A DNA stretch of 64,000 nt. It comes from Timema cristinae (taxonomy: Eukaryota > Arthropoda > Insecta > Phasmatodea > Timematidae). Shown here piece after piece: positions 47,054 through 58,353 of the stretch (positions are counted from its first letter, which is position 1; each line of letters begins with the position of its first letter). The notes under the pieces were generated by a model. That model saw nothing but the letters and a program-made list of their open reading frames with translations. It had not been told where the DNA came from and did not search any database. Made by a program: the position numbers and the translations under genes. The stretch lies in contig JBCFYV010000100.1 of the NCBI GenBank assembly GCA_039000515.1, positions 50,434,587 to 50,498,586 on the forward strand. Direction: 5' to 3'.

Positions 47054-47580
47054 TATAGACGATCCAATTACTCAAACAATATACGTGATTTTATATAAAG
47101 TATTAAAGTGAAAATAATATAAGATAAAAATAAACTCACCTTTTGGAGGTTACTGGAAGATTTAAAATTCTATTAATTTGTTCCCACGCTTTCTTCTTGG
47201 CTGCGATGGTCCTAACATAATTTTTTTTTTCATTTGACAGTTGGAAACTACCTATTTAATTCTAATAAATACCATTTCTCTTTCTCACTTCACCACACGC
47301 TCTTAATTAATTACGATGTGTTTATCAACAAGAGGACATATTTAAGCAGGCTATCAAACTTTACAAGCAAAATCGACACTTTAGAAGGCGGTGGATCTAG
47401 TGAATTTTATTTCCCCTAGAGATGTGGTACTTCTGTGTAATATTTCATCACGTGACCTTGAGTAACTCAAGCCAGACGTTCTAGCACGACACGGATTCCT
47501 TACTCAAGAGTAGCTGACTCCGCCTTTACTCCTCCTTTACTCCTACTCCAACATCGTTCTTGCATACCGGCCATTATTTA

Positions 47581-48119
47581 ATGCCGGGATCACGATCAAC
47601 TTAACGTAACTTAACGTAAAGGACCTCCTCGTGTGTTTAAATGGAAGCGATCACGATGCACTTAACTTAACGTTGACTTGCAGTTAACTTAAAGTAAGAG
47701 ATGTCTTGGGAGGTCTTTTACGTTACTTTACATTACTTGAAGGGTATCACGTGATCTAGCCAGCCAATCATTATGCGAGTGACGTCAACAGGGCTATTTA
47801 GTAATTCATTTGTTGGTATTATGACCAATGTTTACTCTTTAGCGTAAGTTTTAGTGATCAGACATTGAAACAAAATAATTAAACTAAAATAGGGAACTAA
47901 ATTTATAAAAAACGTTTGATAATATATATTTATTATATCGATTGAAAACTGTAAACATTCACAGATCATCACTTTACAAATAGTACAAAACCACAGATCA
48001 TACTCGAGAATGCATATGTTTGGTTCAAGTTGTTATGTTAAGTTAAGTGAATCGTGATCACACATAAGTTAAGTTAACTTTAAGTGAACGTTACGTTAAG
48101 TTGATCGTGATCCCGGCAT
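47581..48119 (+). mobile_element. MITE with long perfect terminal inverted repeats
   Basis: The ends are mirror copies for about 30 bases, starting ATGCCGGGATCACGATCAAC at the left with its reverse complement at the right end. Inside are many variants of CTTAACTTAACGT in both orientations. A 2-bp duplication flanks it; TA or AT both fit, so the boundary is ambiguous by a base. There is no coding capacity. It begins only 8 bp after the right end of the Harbinger transposon. Confidence 0.85.
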
Positions 48120-48159
48120 TAGCCAGCGTGTCTATTGGTGAGGGCAATAAACTGTAAAC

Positions 48160-48345
48160 TACTTCAAATTTTCATAGGAAGAACCTTATCACACAGGTTG
48201 AAAAGTTACTAGATCTACTTTCATGTATTCATACATCAAGTCATGTGAGCTGAAGCTGTCACTTTTGATATAATTATCAATACTAAAGTAATAATAACAA
48301 TAACGTGCTATACTAAAATCAGTGTGGCTACAAAACATATTTTAC
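48160..48345 (+). mobile_element. M2 family MITE
   Basis: Contains TTTTCATAGGAAGAACCTTA, GAAAAGTTACTAGATCTACT and CATACATCAAGTCATGTGAG in order. It provides the uninterrupted version of the M1 target site. Confidence 0.75.
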
Positions 48346-48660
48346 AAAATCCCCCCCCCCCGACTTCTCCCAAGTTTTCCGGACAACATTATTTAATTTT
48401 CCCTGACTACTTTTTTCCAGTTTTAATGGAGGATGATGACTTTTGTTTTATTTATTATTGATCACATATTAAAAAAAAGTTTTTATCTACTAAACATAAA
48501 CTGTTTTATCAGTTATTTAAAAAATTAAAATGTTATTTTATTTAGGTATTATTAACTTTTGTTTTAGTGTTTATTTGCGAAATTAATGGGATATTTTAGA
48601 AATATTTTTAATCCCCTGACATTTCTCTGTTTTCCCTGTCTGTAACCACCATGTTAAAAA
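48325..48660 (+). mobile_element. Probable relative of the CAGGGTGGC-end element
   Basis: Left end CAGTGTGGCTACA and right end TGTAACCACCATG are inverted, with TTTTCCCTGTCTG next to the right end. It overlaps the end of an M2 copy, so boundaries are uncertain. Confidence 0.45.
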
Positions 48661-48814
48661 TGTCACCAATGTTGACCGTAAAAAAAAATTTGTTTTTTTC
48701 TATTCATGTATTTATTCGAGGTATTTAACGATAGACTTTCTGAGCCGACTGATTATATCAGCACACGAGAATCTCTACAAGCAAGCGCAAAAGGGCCTAC
48801 CTATTTTCACATAC

Positions 48815-48965
48815 CTCACAGGATAGTTTTACACGACTTTACTTCCCCTCCAGAAGAAAGGTGTGCTGCTGATTTTTATCGCCCAAGAAAAACCCATCTA
48901 CCCCAAGTTGGTTTTGAACCCACAATTGTTGGGTCCTGGGGCAAACACTTTACCCCAAGATTATA
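48815..48965 (-). repeat. SINE family C copy
   Basis: On the minus strand: GGTAAAGTGTTTGCCCCAGG, GTGGGTTCAAAACC, then TTTTTCTTGGGCGATAAAAA and CTTTCTTCTGGAGGGGAAGT. The same order as at 35895-36062. Confidence 0.6.
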
Positions 48966-49339
48966 TATTCTAAAAGGTTCTTCTTACCAGTATCCCACTA
49001 TACCTTGTGAGATGGCGTCATAAGAGACAAACCTATGAACAGCAATCAATTAACACTCAAATTTATGCTGAGAGACGGCAGTCTTAACTTGACGGATTAT
49101 ACCTATACTATGACGTGGCTCATAAGATAGGGCCATAGTGTAATCTGTTAAGGTAGGCTTACTTAACTTCCAAATGGAATGAAATATACAAAATATCAAG
49201 CCCTGACACTTTCTGTTTAGTATACTGTAAGCATTTTAAATCGAGGATGTAAAGAACGCTAGAAAATGTCAGTGTCTTTGCGGGTTTTTTTATATTCCCT
49301 TGAATCCGTAGTAAAGATGGTGTTTTTATGTTTTTGCAG

Positions 49340-49485
49340 ACTATTCCTTCTCGATGTACACCCCTAGTATCATTGCCTCGTCCAGCATCGCAGCAGCCCT
49401 CCACGGTCTAGACTGGACCACCAAAAGCTCCTGTTCCCTCAACCAACTGTTGGACCTCCTGCACAGGATCACGGCTATCGAGAAG
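49340..49485 (+). CDS. CCND: Cyclin D, exon 4 (second cyclin fold)
   Basis: The exon encodes part of the C-terminal cyclin fold: DYSFSMYTPSIIASSSIAAA then LHGLDWTTKSSC and LNQLLDLLHRITAIEK. This aligns with the vertebrate segment starting D(V/F)KF at the same phase-1 junction, with the PPS(M)IAxxSxxAA helix conserved. The acceptor is TTTTTGCAG (49331-49339) after a T-rich tract; the donor is AAG|GTGAGT (49486). It ends in phase 0 and joins exon 5 directly. A 41-bp minisatellite begins about 60 bases inside the following intron. No in-frame defect is seen. Confidence 0.95.
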
Positions 49486-49547
49486 GTGAGTCCTTTTGCC
49501 TCAAAGAGGGTTGTGAAGAGAGTTTGTTACTATTTACACTCGGTTCT

Positions 49548-49890
49548 GGCAGGCTTTTATAGCTAGCTTTGTATCTGGCAGGCTTTTATAAAGGTGGCAC
49601 AATCTAGCTTTGTATCTGGCAGGCTTTTATAAAGGTGGCACAATCTAACTTTGTGTCTGGCAGGGTTTTATAAAGGTGGCACAATCTAACTTTGTATCTG
49701 GCAGGCTTTTAAAGAGGCGGCACAATCTAGCTTTGTATCTGGCAGGCTTTTATAAAGGTGGCACAATCTAGCTTTGTATCTGGCAGGCTTTTATAAAGGT
49801 GGCACAATCTAGCTTTGTATCTGGCTCTTTTATGGAGGCGACACAATCTAGCTTTGTAAAAGCAGTACAATCGAGCTTTGTATCAGGCAA
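49548..49890 (+). repeat. 41-bp minisatellite after the exon 4 donor
   Basis: Seven to eight copies of a 41-bp unit are present: GGCAGGCTTTTATAAAGGTG then GCACAATCTAGCTTTGTATC. The copies become diverged and shortened at the 3' end (after 49820). Each unit holds AAAGGTGGC, loosely like the exon 4 donor GAGAAGGTGAG, and TCTGGCAGG, which looks like an acceptor. Confidence 0.92.
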
Positions 49891-50029
49891 CCTTTATAGG
49901 ATCAGCACATGGATGTAGCAGTACTTCACTGTCGTAACCGCCAAACTCAGCCTAAAGCATAGCTAACTTAGGTAAAGTACATTAAAACAAAAATCAAGTT
50001 TCTTCTTTTAAAATTAGTTCCTGCCTAAA

Positions 50030-50230
50030 TACAGTTCAATTATAATAGGAAGAAACTTATCTGACATCTAAAAAAGCTACTAGATCTACTTCCATTCACT
50101 TCCATTCATACATCAGGTAATGGTATATGCGGCTGTCACTTTTGATACATATAAAATAATATTGGCTATAATCATTGTTGGCTGCCAAGAAAAAAAAATC
50201 CTTTAAAAAATATATTCCTTTCTACCAGAA
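50030..50230 (+). mobile_element. M2 family MITE
   Basis: Starts near ACAGTTCAATTATAATAGGA and contains AAAGCTACTAGATCTACTTC, then GGCTGTCACTTTTGATACAT. Confidence 0.7.
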
Positions 50231-51067
50231 TATTACTTTAGCTAAATTGTTGTGTTGAATAGTGTGTCGACTCAAATTTAAGATTGAGATAAGCGGTAAA
50301 TTTAAATGAGTACTGAGTACTTTATAATGATACTAATAACTAGTTAAGTAAATATATAGTACAAATAATTTAGTGTTAGTTATTTAAAAACAATTTCCAA
50401 CCATCTAATATAACCCACAATCGGGAACGCACAACACCCCATGCAAAGAACCTTGTCTTATATCCTTTTAAATACTCCCCACATGTTTTAAGGAAAAGAA
50501 AAAGAAACGATAGGAAGGGGGTAAAAAAAAAGTCTCAGTGTCAGACAGAACAAGTGTAGTGAAGAAAATATCATTCACTCATTCATAAACACAGTCAGCC
50601 TAGTAGACAGACAAAAAAAAAAAGTATTACAGTGTATATACATATATCTAAAATGTTGGTGGTGAAACAGGTGTCAGGGGCACATCTGGCAGAGACGCAA
50701 CCACACACACACATATATATAAAAAGATGCTTTAAAACATCTTGACATGTATTCGGTGGTACCAACATGTAACACTGAAGTACCCCAACAGTTTTCCAAA
50801 CAAAGATGTGATTCGAGTAAGGCTACTTTGAGAGTAAAATGTTTTTATACTATAAAATATATATTATATTTGTAAATAAGAAAAGAAGGCTTAAATTTAA
50901 TTACAAATTTTTATTATTCTATAGAATTATTAATTATAATCATGATAAAATTGATAATTTTTAGTCAAATAAAATTAATACCATATCATAGATAAACCTT
51001 TAGCCCTCTTTTTAAACATAAAAAAATGGGGAGTTCATGGCGATATATTATTATTGTTATTATTATT

Positions 51068-51344
51068 AGCGCCGCGTCTTACTACCCGTTCGGGTTGTAC
51101 GCACTTACGCTAATGTGTAATGGTAGGGTGATTGTGAAATGAAATGGAGGATCTACAGTTTAACGTGGAGTCCGAACCATGGTGGTAGCCTGGCATTCCA
51201 CACATTCACAAGATGTGATTAATACACGTCTTGTCAGAGGTGAAGGAAGGGTTTGGTAATCAGATAAATCTGTGCCGGGACAGGGGATTGAACCCCGGAC
51301 CCCAGCACAGAAGTCTGACACCTTACCCCTAGACCACCAGGTCA
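51068..51344 (-). repeat. SINE-B copy, full length, in intron 4, with target duplication
   Basis: Preceded by (ATT)n. CATGGCGATATA occurs at about 51036-51047 and again at about 51350-51361. Confidence 0.93.
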
Positions 51345-51959
51345 CCCACCATGGCGATATAAATTTGTTTGTATAGTGTTTTTGTTTCAACAAACATATA
51401 TACAAACAAAAATGCAGCCAAAAATGATAACTCTTTAGGATGGTAAACCTAGAAAACGGAAAAGTCAGGAAATTCTCTTGGTTAAGGAATTTTATCAAAT
51501 ATCTGGAATTTTTACATATTCGCTAAAGAAAATACACGTTTATTCGGATGCGCATACAAATCTCAATTCTTAAAGTCAACATATGATATTATATTTCCAC
51601 CCTTCTAAAAACTGTTAAAAAATACTAAACTTAAGACTAACTTTCTCACACCTTGTGTGACGGCTGCAATCTTAGGAAAGTAGGAAGCAATTTTGGGCGG
51701 AGTTGGAGTTGGTAAAAATGTACAGACTCCAGTTTCAAAACAAAAACATATAAAATAACTATATGGTAAATATATCATTTTAATGTTATATTCTGTATTC
51801 TTTAAGACCAATATTTGTAGTTTTGATTGTAGTCTGGAAATAGAAAAAATATAGGAGTCGAAAGCTCGACACACTGACTAGACAGCTCTTGGCTAGCAAC
51901 AGTCCAACCTCACTGGTGGTCACTTATAATAATGAGCATACCTTACCTTATGTCCGCAG

Positions 51960-52184
51960 GACTTTCTTCAGAGCTGCCTGCAGAAGATCGAGGACATGGT
52001 GACAAGGACCATGAGCAGCAGGTCCGGTGAAGGGGGAGAGGGGTGCACGTCGTCGTCGGGAAATGGGGGCGGCAGCTCGGGGACGAACTCCCGAAACAAC
52101 CTGGACCATGCGGCGGCCAACGAGAAAGTGATGGAGCACGGTAAAGCGGGGACGCCCACTGATGTCCGGGACGTCCACTTCTAG
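51960..52184 (+). CDS. CCND: Cyclin D, terminal exon with stop codon
   Basis: The last coding exon has 74 codons plus TAG. It opens DFLQSCLQKIEDMVTRTMSS, matching the vertebrate DCLxACQEQIExxL helix that begins the last exon. A low-complexity Gly/Ser/Asn linker follows (EGGEGCTSSSGNGGGSSG), then AANEKVMEHGKAGTPTDVRD and VHF-stop. TPTDVRDV is the C-terminal signature around the phospho-threonine degron (Thr286 in human CCND1) that controls nuclear export and turnover. The final residues HF replace the usual DI/DL. The acceptor is TGTCCGCAG (51951-51959), phase 0. The exon is much more GC-rich than its surroundings, so antisense reading frames here are shadows. Confidence 0.96.
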   Translation, partial: DFLQSCLQKIEDMVTRTMSSRSGEGGEGCTSSSGNGGGSSGTNSRNNLDHAAANEKVMEHGKAGTPTDVRDVHF

Positions 52185-54348
52185 AACGAAAGACTGAATC
52201 TTTTAAAAATAAATATATATATATATACACATATAAATACAGGGTTGTACAATCTGCCTTTGACACGTCAAGTTCAACTTGTCAATACTTAGTTTCATTT
52301 CCTTATAATTCCATTACATTTAGCCTAAATTGATTTTTAAAGGTTTTTTATTTAAAAAAAATATATATTTCTAACATTTCTTCAAAACAAACACAAAGAA
52401 ATAATTTTTTTTTGAGTGGCGACATCATAATAAATAATCCAAGAAGTGTTCAGAGGGCAGATGCTCCTCGTAGATACAATCATATATCCTGGAATGTGGC
52501 AGGTCACTTTGTGCACATTTTATAAGGGCATCTTAACCCTATACACTAGACATGGTTTGGTCCGTCGTGTATTTGATTGAAACAAAGACCTAAATACCAA
52601 GTTATCTATATAAAAAAAAATTGTTATGAAGGAGTGATTTTTTTCATATAAATTTCTTATTTTAATTAAGAGTGCTCGATTTATCTGATATAACATAAAG
52701 CAATGCAATTATTTGAGGTTCCGAACGTAAGATATTTTGTCTAAAAAGAAAATGGTAACAAAAGTTTTAAAATAAACCCTTTTTTTTTCTCTTAGTTGAA
52801 TGTTAATAAAATGCGAAACAGTGAAGATACATGTCAGACCAAAAGACTTTGCGATATGTATTGATGGGTAAAAATAACCATTTTCACTAGCATTACTTAA
52901 TAATATTTATGTTATTTTTATGTAAACTATTTTTAGATAAACTAGTTTGTATAACTATTGTCAGATTAGATGTGTTTATGACAATTAAAATTATTACATT
53001 TTTTTTATGAAAGAGGTTTATGTGACCTATTTTATAGTAAAAATAATAATTGATCATGAACATTCTTATGCACCATATGTAGTTAAGTCTTTTGTATGGC
53101 ATTTTGATTTAGGCTTCCAAGGATAAATGGGTAAATTCGATATAAAACATCATATGTGGTTTTAAATAAAGAATATTGCATGGACGAAATATATTTAAAA
53201 ATTGCTTTATATGAGATGCCCCCAACTATAATGAACATATAAGGTTTTTTTTTTATCTACTGTTAAGAGTATACATAATATAAGGGATTTTATGGGTGTT
53301 CCCTCAAATTTATATTTTGGTTATCTGATAGATTTGTGTGATTAAAGAAAAACTTCATATAAGAATTTTGTTATACAAGAAAATATTTCTGCTGAAGGTA
53401 TGTGTGTTTGAACTATTCTAATACGATTTACTTTTCCACTTTCTACAAATAATTGTTTAGATAAATACTGAGTTTATTTCTCGATAAACCCATAAATTGG
53501 CATTCACATACGAGGAAAACTGGAGTATGTTCATGATAGCTTTTTACCTGGCTGACAGTTCAAAAATCATATGTGTAGGTTTTAGGTTGCCAACACTTAT
53601 CACGGTTTTGTTATAAATAGTAAGTTTTTTTAATTATGTTGTATTTTATATTTAAATTAGGTACCATAACTTAAACTTTTCTCACACTATTTTATTACTT
53701 TTAATAATTTCTTTTTACCCAATCTGAAACAATATTTTAAACATAATTAAAAGTACTTTTCTTCGTTTTGGAACGTTATTGACTATGTGTAATATAGTGC
53801 ATACATCAATACCTTTTAATACAGGCATTGTATTTACTTGGAAAAGAGAAAATACTTGTCATCTTTTTTAAATATATAATAAATTATTTTACGATTATGT
53901 TATCATATTTCAAAATAATTAAATGAATAAAATATTTTTATTCATTGCGTGGCTGCATCATTGTAAAGAAATTGTTTCCACCATGTTAAATCACATGGTT
54001 TAAATCCTTTGATCGCCATTTTGAAACTGTTCGTTAGACCTTTTGTGAAAGTGATGTGAATAATAATTTGTTTTAAGTGGAATAAAACAACAAATAAACT
54101 TTGTGCCTGACCTCAAATAAATATATAAATAATATTGGCCTAAGTTACTGTGATTAAATATCACATTCATACATTACCATATATTTTCATTGCAGTTATT
54201 CAAAGTGACAAATGTCAGCTGTTGGCGTAGGGATACATTAGGGGCTGTATTAGTAACCTTTTGAGCTGTCATCCAAGTAAGCTAAGGTTGTGAATGTACT
54301 TAAGACCTAGCATGAAATTGAAATGGATGCCATCTTTATTATTTGTAC

Positions 54349-54959
54349 TCATATCAGGGTGGCCACAGATAGGGAAAACCTGGGATAGTCGGGGGGGTTT
54401 GAAAACTGAGGAAAACTCGCGGAATTGGAACATGAAACAGGAATTATCAGGCATTATTTACATTAAATCAAAACAAGAAAAACATCAATATTATATTAGC
54501 TCCTTTTCCAATATTGTAATTATTATAAACCTTGGACACATTTTGTCCCTTTGAAGATTTTCTTTACCTTAACCAAGGTAATATATCACAAAAGTCAAAC
54601 ACTGTTACCTATTTGGTTTCCAAGTGTTTTAGAGAGAATACGAAAACCATTAAGGATAAAACTCTTCATTACACTCAGTCACGATTTGTGCCTGGACCAC
54701 CTCATTAACAGAAAATTAGAGACAAGACTGACCCTTTTGACAATGTATTCATCAGTACAGGTCACAGGTAGATTATAATATTTCAATATCTGCCTTTGAC
54801 GGTTCATATATACTTATTAGTTTACAGATGGTTCATATATACTATTATTAGTTTACAGATATAAACGGGTAAAACATTATCTTGGGAGTGGGGCTAATTT
54901 TGACTGTAAAATATGGAAAAGTCAGAATTTTAAAAGTGAATTCCTGTAGCCACCCTGAT
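54349..54959 (+). mobile_element. MITE-like element with CAGGGTGGC ends
   Basis: Left end ATCAGGGTGGCCACAG and right end CTGTAGCCACCCTGAT are inverted repeats, with the AGGGAAAACCTGGGA motif near the left end as in the 30738 element. Target duplication is unclear. It lies in the presumed cyclin D 3' UTR. Confidence 0.65.
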
Positions 54960-57900
54960 ACTAGAACCAGTTATGTCAATCACAATTATTTGTGATGTTT
55001 CTTATCTTATTCAATTAAGAAAAAAATTTCTTCTAGTTTTACAAAAATAAAGTTTCATCAGGTAAAAAAAAATAAAAAGTAAAATAAAGGGGCAAAAAAT
55101 GATTCATTGATGCCTTGAGGGGAAGGGGAAGGCAGTTAAATACGCTTCGAAATAAATGCGCACTAATAATGATACTTTTTTTATTATTACTTAGTTTTAA
55201 CAAAGTGGGATTGTAAAATTATAGTCATTGACAATCCGTATCAGTACTTTTTTTTTTGTAAATATATCAAATATTTAAAATAACCTTTATATACTATGTA
55301 CATATTATTAATATTATATTATTGTATTTTTATTTTGTTAGTTCAGGGTTCCTAGATAATAGAAATAGAAACCATACGAGTGTTCAATTAGTCTAGTTAG
55401 TTACATGATTTAATATTCTTTGAACACTTGACGCAAGTATCAACAATATTTTGCCTTAAAAAAATTTATCATATGAGTTTGATATGATTTTAAACATTCG
55501 AATTGAATGCAATAACTAACGATATATAGAAAGCATATCTTTAGTAAAGTTATTGTTTTGTTTTATTTTTGCTTCAAGTGTTCGGAATGTTTTTATTACC
55601 GCTAATTGTGGGCTGAAATTAAGGGGGCTGCCTATCATAGCGTTGAGTACTGTTATTTCAAAATATGGTAGGGGTGTGCTAAGTCTTTTTTTTTTATTCA
55701 AAGCAAACTCTAATCGAACATGAAATATTCTCTAAGTTGAATCGAAGTTTGAATATTTTTTGTTAGTTGTTTAGTGATTGGAAAAAATATATTGTGATTA
55801 TTTATATATAACTTTATGAACTAAAATTAAATTATTATTATTACAACTTACAGGTCAATTTCTTCAGTATTTTAATATGAATCTTAGTTTGTAATATATA
55901 AAACAGCTCAGAATGGGATAAATAACCGTAGATTAAGTATTTTAAAATCTCAATATTTTGATTGGCGGGGCTTTATAGTTGTCAAATACAGATTTTTTTC
56001 AAAGCAAAGTAAAAGCTGATATTTGTTTTGAAGCCAAGACTAAGTTTAAAAGCTTCGTACACCCCTAAAATATGGTTCACACCAAATTCATCGTTAGAAA
56101 AACAGCATTTCTTTTTTAAAAAATGGCACGATCACAACAAAACATTTTAAGATACCTAGTAGAGAATTGAGTAAGGCTATTTGTAACTTCAGAACAGCAT
56201 AAGTAGGTGGTACCCTTAAAATAAAAAAAGACTAAAAAAAATGTGAAAATGTCCTATTAATATCCATTCTGTTGCATTTGCAATTTAGTTAAAAAAAAAA
56301 GTTGCCTATTTCTACATTTTAACAAGACTGTATGTTGGTGGTTTTTTTTTCCCTTTTGGAGACTAAATGAAATGTTATCAAACATAAATGTTTTCTAATG
56401 AATCTCTCAGATATATTTTAAACATCTATGAAGAAATTGTCCATACAGTGAAATATCTTAATAGCAGACACATTCCAAGATCAAAATTGTTATCAATAAT
56501 AATTGTTCCTTATTTGTAAATTCATATTTTAAATCAGACTGCATGATCACAGTTTAATCTATATACAACCTTATATACTGTACATTAACCACAACAATCT
56601 AATTACTGCATTGTGCAGTATTCAAGATAATTATGACTAATGAATAAATATTGTACTGTATGTACATGATTGCATTATAAACAGAACAATACATATTTGA
56701 AGTGCAATTTGTATACCTTCTGTTCTGTAGACCTATATGGTGCACACTAGTACAAACTAAACTGCTAAAACGCTGACGTCTTTGAAAGGGTGAGAGCTAT
56801 AACTTTCATTACTACGTTGGCTATTCTAGAAACTTTCATTAGAGGCAGAAGGTGAGACTACTCACATTTAGATCAAGACGAAGGCATTCCTGACATTCCT
56901 ACAGTCAAATACTGTATATGTATCGGTGTTTTCAATGTTTGTCCTTCGTTTTAGATTTTTATGTGTAAATATGCATTTCTAGCCGTTTCCACGTACTTTA
57001 TTGAGAAAGTACATCATTGGGAAGGTGTTTCACAGTAAAAGCCAATGTTATTTTGCCAGATAAATTTAAACTGTCCATTAAAAAGTAAGAATTTGCTATC
57101 CAGAGGTGTCCGTTAAGGGTTTTCACTGTACAGTATGTAGATGTTTTTAAGACTTTTTTTGTGTGCTTGTTTATATTGTTACCAGAAATATTAATTTTGG
57201 GTTAGTTTGTAAAAAAAATAGTTTGGGGTTCTAAAATATTTACTTTTTGCTTCAGTTTGTGAAAGCTAGAAATAGATTTCTTTTTTTAGGATTAATAAAA
57301 CATGTATTCAATTGTATTTCTTATATGTATGATCGTAATACAATTATGACAACTCAATGAAGTGTGAATGGTGTATAATTTTAAATTATAAGTAATCCTA
57401 TGAAAATTTGACTGGATTTCATTTGCATTGGAAAATATCATTTAATACGATTATAATTCTGTTTATGAATTTACTTAAACCTAACAAATAACAGTCTTTG
57501 ACTATAATTTTTAACAAATATTCTTTTAGTTAAAATCACCAGTATGTTTGTAAGAAAAATATTTATGCATTTTAATAAAACTTATATAACCAATATCCAA
57601 TGCAATTAACCATTTAACTAATAAAGAGTTTTTGTAAACCAGCTTGGTGCTTGTTCTACATAACGTTTGAAACCAATGTTAAGTTAAAAAAAAATGGATG
57701 TAACCTTAACCCTTTAGTGGAAATTTGAATGACATTTTGAATCTTATTGTTCAGCCAAAAATTTGACAATCATTTAAAAGAATCTTATTAAATAATATAT
57801 ATAATTTGTGTATACATTGCAACATGTATTATTTCCTAATTAAAGATGGGTACTTTTAAAACTTTTGAATCCTTAATTAAGAATTCTCGGGGATTTAATA

Positions 57901-57965
57901 AAGTTTAAGAGTTGAGATTCAAAATATATTAAATTTTACACTTAACTGAATGCGAATGAACATTA

Positions 57966-58353
57966 GGGGGTGTTTCAAGTATTACGTAAGCACCTCGGGG
58001 TAGCAGGGAGGGGAACTTTTCTTATTTCTGCTGACGAGAAGCCCAGTAATCCAGCCAGTGTCAAAAGACGGATTCATGGCCCTTTGCCATCAGATTTAAA
58101 AGAAATTTATAATTTTGTTAATAGCTATCTATAGTAATTTTTTCACTAATAATACTTTTTTTATCATTTAAATTAAATGTAGATTAAAATGAATTTTTTA
58201 AGAGTTTATAACCTTTCCTAATTTGAATATAACATACAAGATGTGGGGGGAGGGGGGGGGGTTTCCCCGGGCGTTTGCTTATTTATGTTTACAATGGGGG
58301 TGAGGGGATCCAAAATAGCCAAAAAGTAGCTTGTATAATGCTTAAACACCCCC
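57966..58353 (+). mobile_element. MITE with GGGGGTGTTT ends and TTA duplication
   Basis: Left end GGGGGTGTTTCAAGTATTAC and right end TAATGCTTAAACACCCCC are inverted repeats. TTA flanks both sides (57963-57965 and 58354-58356), as expected for PIF/Harbinger-related MITEs. G-rich runs lie inside. Confidence 0.7.

Larger units (their letters stand above)
45010..47215 (-). pseudogene. Myb/SANT-like accessory gene of the Harbinger element
   Basis: Read on the minus strand, one exon (about 47215-47140) gives YVRTIAAKKKAWEQINRILN followed by LPVTSKR and a donor GTGAGT. The next (46325 down) gives TLVHLHKHWDIVKSRRKRQV and VEETVELMSTGRGPYN. The spacing of AW...I...W...K...RRK and the TGxGP end fit the Myb/SANT-like DNA-binding proteins (NAIF1-like) that Harbinger transposons encode to bring transposase to the nucleus and the ends. 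The frame closes at 46166, but a second frame across 46260-46110 stays open (HWTRALQFSQAIMSQGRGGS onward) to a GTAGGC donor. An exon after CTTTATTTTTCAG (45259) reads FPNYKQCQFVAAISYTSASS. No good start codon or intact full frame is visible. Confidence 0.6.
41051..47572 (+). mobile_element. PIF/Harbinger-type DNA transposon, complete but decayed
   Basis: The ends are inverted repeats: GGCCCGTATGCAAGAACGAG at the left, and GGCCGGTATGCAAGAACGAT read inward from the right. A GTAGGAGTAAAGGCGG-like block follows on each side. The 3-bp direct repeat ATT flanks it (41048-41050 and 47573-47575). As usual in this superfamily it carries two genes: a transposase on + (relics at 41294-42560) and a Myb/SANT-like DNA-binding protein on - (relics at 47215-45010). 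Two SINEs (42752-42992 and 43361-43606) have inserted since. Stops and frameshifts show the transposase is dead. Confidence 0.85.
49486..51959 (+). other. Cyclin D intron 4
   Basis: A 2.5-kb intron holding a 41-bp minisatellite next to the donor, a MITE relic (50030-50230) and a full SINE-B copy (51068-51344). The rest (about 50230-51050 and 51360-51940) is AT-rich with no recognisable feature beyond short A/T runs. Confidence 0.8.

Noticed and set aside
51943..52266. Antisense ORFs opposite the last cyclin D exon
   Set aside because: Shadows of the GC-rich coding exon; low-complexity Ser/Pro/His composition.
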